Assembly: GCF_018612875.1 (NCBI RefSeq)
Contig: NZ_JAGGRI010000019.1
Coordinates: 102,940 to 166,939, forward strand
Length of the DNA: 64,000 bases
Source of the DNA: Lysobacter sp. ISL-50
GTDB lineage: Bacteria; Pseudomonadota; Gammaproteobacteria; Xanthomonadales; Xanthomonadaceae
Direction: 5' to 3'
The first letter of the stretch is position 1; every line of letters starts with the position of its first letter. Both the position numbers and the translations under genes were made by a program. Positions 60,669 through 64,000 of this stretch are shown here, one piece after another. The notes under the pieces are model-generated. The model was given only the letters and a program-made list of their open reading frames with translations. It made no database searches and had not been told where the DNA came from.

Positions 60669-62948
60669 ATGTTCAGCAAGGATCTCGAATACAGCATCGG
60701 CCAGTGCTACAAGCGCGCCCGCGAGGCGCGCCATGAGTACATGACGGTCGAACACCTGCTGCTCGCATTACTCGACAACCCGTCCGCCGAGGCCGTCCTC
60801 AAGGCCACCGGCGCGGACTTCGCGCGATTGCGCAGCGATCTGGAACAGGCCATAGCGACCTCGGTCCAGGTACTGCCCGACGACGTCGATCGCGACACCC
60901 AGCCCACCCTGGGCTTCCAGCGCGTGCTGCAACGCGCGGTCTACCACGTCCAGTCCTCGGGCAAGAAGGAAGTCACCGGCGCCAACGTGCTGGTGGCGAT
61001 CTTCGGCGAGAAGGACTCGCACGCGGTCTACTTCCTCAATCAGCAGGACGTGGCCCGCCTGGACGTGGTCAATTACCTGTCCCACGGCATCGTCAAGCAC
61101 AGCGGCGAAGAGGGGCAGGGCCACCACGAGGAAGAATCCAAGCCGCCGGAGGGGCCGGATGTGGATGGCAAGTCCGATGCGCTGGCCGAATTCGCCAGCA
61201 ACCTCAATCAGCTGGCGCGCGAAGGCAAGATCGACCCCTTGGTCGGCCGCGCCGACGAAGTCGAGCGCACCATCCAGGTGCTGTGCCGCCGGCGCAAGAA
61301 CAACCCGCTGTACGTCGGCGAGGCCGGGGTGGGCAAGACCGCCATCGCCGAAGGCCTGGCCAAGCGCATCGTCGATGGCGAAGTGCCCGAGGTGCTGCGC
61401 AACGCGACCATCTTCGCCCTAGACCTGGGCGCCCTGGTGGCTGGCACCAAGTACCGCGGCGATTTCGAAAAGCGCCTGAAGGCCGTGCTCGCGCAGCTCA
61501 AGAAGCAGCCCGAGTCGATCTTGTTCGTCGATGAGATCCACACCATCATCGGCGCCGGTTCCGCCAGCGGCGGCACCATGGACGCCAGCAACCTGATCAA
61601 GCCGGCCCTGTCCTCGGGCGAGTTGCGCTGCATCGGCTCGACCACGTTCCAGGAATACCGCGGCATCTTCGAGAAGGACCGCGCGCTGGCGCGGCGCTTC
61701 CAGAAGATCGACATCGTCGAACCGACCGTGGGCGAAACCTACGAAATCCTGCAGGGCCTCAAGCCCAAGTACGAGTCGCACCACGGCGTCACCTACGCCG
61801 ACGAAGCGCTGCAGGCCGCGGTGGACTTGTCGGTCAAGCACATCGGCGACCGCCTGCTGCCGGACAAGGCCATCGACGTCATCGACGAAGCCGGCGCGCG
61901 CCAGCGCCTGCTGCCGGAGAGCGCGCGCAAGCAGCTCATCGACATCGAGGAGATCGAGACCATCGTCGCCAAGATGGCGCGCATCCCGACCAAGCAGGTC
62001 TCGGCCAGCGACAAGGACGTGCTGCGCAATCTCGAACGCAACCTCAAGATGGTGATCTTCGGCCAGGACCCGGCGATCGAGACGCTCGCCTCGGCGATCA
62101 AGCTCGCGCGCTCGGGCCTGGGCAATCCGGACAAGCCGATCGGCAACTTCCTGTTCGCCGGCCCCACCGGCGTGGGCAAGACCGAGGTGACCAAGCAGCT
62201 CGCGCTGCAACTGGGCATCGAGCTGGTCCGCTTCGACATGTCCGAGTACATGGAGCCGCATTCGGTCAGCCGCCTGATCGGCGCGCCTCCGGGCTACGTC
62301 GGTTTCGACCAGGGCGGCCTGCTCACCGAGAAGATCGTCAAGACCCCGCACTGCGTGCTGTTGCTGGACGAAGTCGAGAAGGCGCATCCGGACATCTTCA
62401 ACATCCTGTTGCAGGTCATGGACCGCGGCACGCTGACCGATACCAACGGTCGCGAGGCCAACTTCAAGAACGTGATCGTGGTGATGACGACCAATGCCGG
62501 CGCGGCCCAGGCTTCGCGGCGTTCGATCGGCTTCACCAAGCAGGACCACTCCACCGACGCGATGGAAGTGATCCGCAAGGGCTTCAGCCCGGAATTCCGC
62601 AACCGCCTCGACGCGGTGGTGCAGTTCCAGGCGCTGGGTTTCGATCACATCCTGCGGGTGGTGGACAAGTTCCTGATCGAGCTGGAAAGCCAACTGCACG
62701 AGAAGAACGTGACCCTCACCGCCACGCCGACCGCGCGCGACTGGCTGGCCCAGCACGGTTTCGATCCGCTGATGGGCGCGCGTCCGATGGCGCGGGTGAT
62801 CCAGGACCAGATCAAGCGTCCGCTCGCCGACGAACTGCTGTTCGGCAAGCTGGTGGGCGGCGGCCGGGTCACCATCGACGTCAAGGACGATCAGCTCGTC
62901 GTCGAGGCGCAGGCCGAGCCGGAGAAGCTGTTGCCGGCGACGGTGTGA
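60669..62948 (+). CDS. clpA: ClpA, AAA+ unfoldase of ClpAP
   Basis: 759 residues. N-domain that binds ClpS ([34 protein letters not shown]). AAA1 with Walker [14 protein letters not shown] and Walker [18 protein letters not shown]2 with Walker [14 protein letters not shown] and Walker [14 protein letters not shown]. The ClpP-docking loop reads [10 protein letters not shown], with IGF where E. coli has IGL. ATG at 60669 has GGAGG 9 bases upstream. A terminator follows at 62971. Confidence 0.98.
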   Translation: MFSKDLEYSIGQCYKRAREARHEYMTVEHLLLALLDNPSAEAVLKATGADFARLRSDLEQAIATSVQVLPDDVDRDTQPTLGFQRVLQRAVYHVQSSGKKEVTGANVLVAIFGEKDSHAVYFLNQQDVARLDVVNYLSHGIVKHSGEEGQGHHEEESKPPEGPDVDGKSDALAEFASNLNQLAREGKIDPLVGRADEVERTIQVLCRRRKNNPLYVGEAGVGKTAIAEGLAKRIVDGEVPEVLRNATIFALDLGALVAGTKYRGDFEKRLKAVLAQLKKQPESILFVDEIHTIIGAGSASGGTMDASNLIKPALSSGELRCIGSTTFQEYRGIFEKDRALARRFQKIDIVEPTVGETYEILQGLKPKYESHHGVTYADEALQAAVDLSVKHIGDRLLPDKAIDVIDEAGARQRLLPESARKQLIDIEEIETIVAKMARIPTKQVSASDKDVLRNLERNLKMVIFGQDPAIETLASAIKLARSGLGNPDKPIGNFLFAGPTGVGKTEVTKQLALQLGIELVRFDMSEYMEPHSVSRLIGAPPGYVGFDQGGLLTEKIVKTPHCVLLLDEVEKAHPDIFNILLQVMDRGTLTDTNGREANFKNVIVVMTTNAGAAQASRRSIGFTKQDHSTDAMEVIRKGFSPEFRNRLDAVVQFQALGFDHILRVVDKFLIELESQLHEKNVTLTATPTARDWLAQHGFDPLMGARPMARVIQDQIKRPLADELLFGKLVGGGRVTIDVKDDQLVVEAQAEPEKLLPATV

Positions 62949-62970
62949 TTCGCGGCACGATGCGATAAAG

Positions 62971-62999
62971 AAAAGGCGGCCTTCGGGCCGCCTTTTTTA
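62971..62999 (+). terminator. Rho-independent terminator after clpA
   Basis: AAAAGGCGGC, loop CTTCGG-type, GCCGCC followed by TTTTTT, 22 bases after the clpA stop. Confidence 0.95.
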
Positions 63000-63102
63000 T
63001 GGTTGATCGTTTGCGGTCGGGCCGGATGTTTCTTTTGCTTCAGCGACGCCGAGCGTTCAGAGACTTCGGCGCCGTCTTTCAGTCGCGGTCATCTTCCAGA
63101 TC

Positions 63103-63249
63103 GTCATTCCCGCGAACGCGGGAATCCAGTGACTTATCTTCCAGCCAGCGTCATCTTCCAGTTCGTCATTCCCGCGAAGGCGGGAATCCAGAGTCTTCAA
63201 ACGTTCTCGCACGAAAGGCACTGGATTCCCGCCTTCGCGGGAATGACGG
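63103..63249. repeat. MITE-like inverted-repeat element, copy 2, with extra half
   Basis: 63162-63249 is the reverse-oriented counterpart of 7303-7392: arms of the GTCATTCCCGCGAAGGCGGG type around a core with CGTTCTCGCACGAAAGG, the complement of the core at 7333-7361. A single arm copy with GAACGCGGGAATCCAG lies just left, from 63103. Confidence 0.8.
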
Positions 63250-63268
63250 TAGGTGAGTACGCTGTTGC

Positions 63269-63333
63269 CGATTCCCGATTCCCGATTCCCGATTCCCGAT
63301 TCCCGATTCCCGAATCCCGAATCCCGAATCCCG
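63269..63333. repeat. Heptamer array GATTCCC/GAATCCC
   Basis: About nine consecutive 7-bp units: six of GATTCCC then three of GAATCCC. It ends just beyond the stop of the minus-strand gene at 63337. The same repeat class as the arrays around the four-helix-bundle gene, with a changed unit. Confidence 0.92.
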
Positions 63334-63336
63334 AAC

Positions 63337-63681
63337 TCAACGCCCGCCGAACTTGCGATACGCCGCTTCGTCGATCTTCTCGGCCTGCGTCACCTCGCAG
63401 TTGTCGCGGTTGGTGCGCACGCGCGTGCCGGTCGGGCAGATGCGGCCTTTCTGTTTCTCGGCGGACACTTCGAATTGCTGCGTGAAGCTGAGGTCGTAGC
63501 AGGACTTCACGTTCAAGCGGTAATAGCTGTCGCTGTCCTTGACCAGCACGGCCTTGTCGCCCAGGCGCGAGATCTTCGGCTTGGCGCCGAGATCGACGCA
63601 GGCATCGATCGGGTCGGCGAATGCCGCGCTCGCGGCGAAAGTGAGCACGGTGGCCAACGCAATCCTTGTGGGCAACAACAT
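63337..63681 (-). CDS. Small exported Cys-containing protein, paralogue 1
   Basis: 114 residues from the ATG at 63681, with GAGG upstream. Signal peptide RIALATVLTFAASAAFA, so exported. Four cysteines in the mature part (DACVDLG, VKSCYDLSF, GRICPTGT, DNCEVT), likely two disulfides. Function unknown. Its C-terminal motif CPTGTRVRTNRDNCEVT recurs in the partial gene at 63857, so it is one of a tandem pair. Confidence 0.75.
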   Translation of the reverse strand: MLLPTRIALATVLTFAASAAFADPIDACVDLGAKPKISRLGDKAVLVKDSDSYYRLNVKSCYDLSFTQQFEVSAEKQKGRICPTGTRVRTNRDNCEVTQAEKIDEAAYRKFGGR

Positions 63682-63856
63682 GGGGGCATCCTCGGCAGGG
63701 GCTCGGAATGAGCTCGCAACGCAATGTATCGATCGCCGCGAGCGCGCAAATCTGGAATAAGTCGCGGTGACCTTCGTCATGGCATGACCTTCGGCCTAAA
63801 CGATTCGATGCCGGCGTGCATCAGTTGTTTTTAATCGATGCATGCGCGGCATGCTT

Positions 63857-64000
63857 TCATCGATGACAACGGAAACGTTCGAACGCATCGGTGTCGATGG
63901 TTTCGATGCCGGAGACCGCGCAATCGCCGCGTCTAGCGCGGATGAGCGTGCCGCTCGGGCACAGCCGGTTCTTGCGATGCGATGTATTTATTTGTTCGCG
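63857..64000 (-). CDS. Small exported Cys-containing protein, paralogue 2, C-terminal part
   Basis: The minus-strand frame is open from the window end to a TGA at 63857-63859 and encodes 47 residues. It contains KNRLCPSGTLIRARRGDC followed by a TIDTDAFERFR tail. It aligns with the end of the neighbouring gene (KGRICPTGTRVRTNRDNCEV and KIDEAAYRKF), keeping both cysteines and the CP-GT and ID-A motifs. The 5' part is outside the window. It was found from this similarity rather than length. Confidence 0.7.
   Translation of the reverse strand, partial: REQINTSHRKNRLCPSGTLIRARRGDCAVSGIETIDTDAFERFRCHR

Noticed and set aside
63269-63333. CRISPR or structured RNA
   Set aside because: Pure 7-bp head-to-tail repeats without spacers; simple-sequence array.

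Overview
The window is one contiguous piece of a high-GC gammaproteobacterial chromosome. Codon use, TonB-receptor style, repeat families and above all gene order point to the Lysobacteraceae/Xanthomonadaceae, most likely a Lysobacter-like species; this assignment is inference from remembered protein families, not from a search. No rRNA, tRNA, IS element, prophage or CRISPR array was seen.

Layout. (1) 1-10.8 kb: tail of a DUF3857/transglutaminase-type protein, dapB, carA, a small four-helix-bundle gene wedged between carA and carB, carB, greA, an rpfE-like gene and recJ. (2) 10.8-15.3 kb: a repeat-rich gap, then a divergent Hsp90-family ATPase followed by a large TPR-like helical-repeat protein; this pair is the best candidate for an undescribed system. 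(3) 15.5-32.4 kb: a Tat-exported glycosylasparaginase, cutC and a small unknown gene, then a glycan-scavenging locus (TonB receptor, GH92 alpha-mannosidase, GH20 hexosaminidase, second TonB receptor, GH2 beta-mannosidase). The set of activities fits N-glycan breakdown. Both receptor genes are preceded by the same 15-bp near-palindrome, a likely shared operator. (4) 32.8-46.4 kb: prfB with its programmed +1 frameshift, lysS, then the DSF quorum-sensing genes rpfG-rpfC facing rpfF and rpfB, a lipoprotein gene, a tandem-repeat array and acnA (rpfA). (5) 46.5-52.9 kb: a LysR regulator divergent from a PrpF/GalD-family isomerase, a NitT/TauT-type ABC transporter and an OprO/P-like porin. (6) 53.0-53.7 kb: an AbrB-PIN toxin-antitoxin pair. 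(7) 53.7-64 kb: acnB, a small exported protein, the nudJ-mnmA-hflD operon, clpS-clpA, and two related small exported Cys-containing proteins, the second cut by the window end.

How it fits together. As I recall the Xanthomonas rpf region, it links recJ, rpfE, greA and car genes to prfB, lysS, rpfG/C/F/B and rpfA. Here that block is intact on both sides but is split by about 22 kb carrying the Hsp90/TPR pair and the N-glycan locus. A second accessory block sits between the two aconitase genes and encodes an isomerase that could feed an aconitate-type acid into them. Small dispersed repeats (heptamer arrays, REP-like hairpins, MITE-like elements and a duplicated acnA tail) fill most long intergenic gaps.
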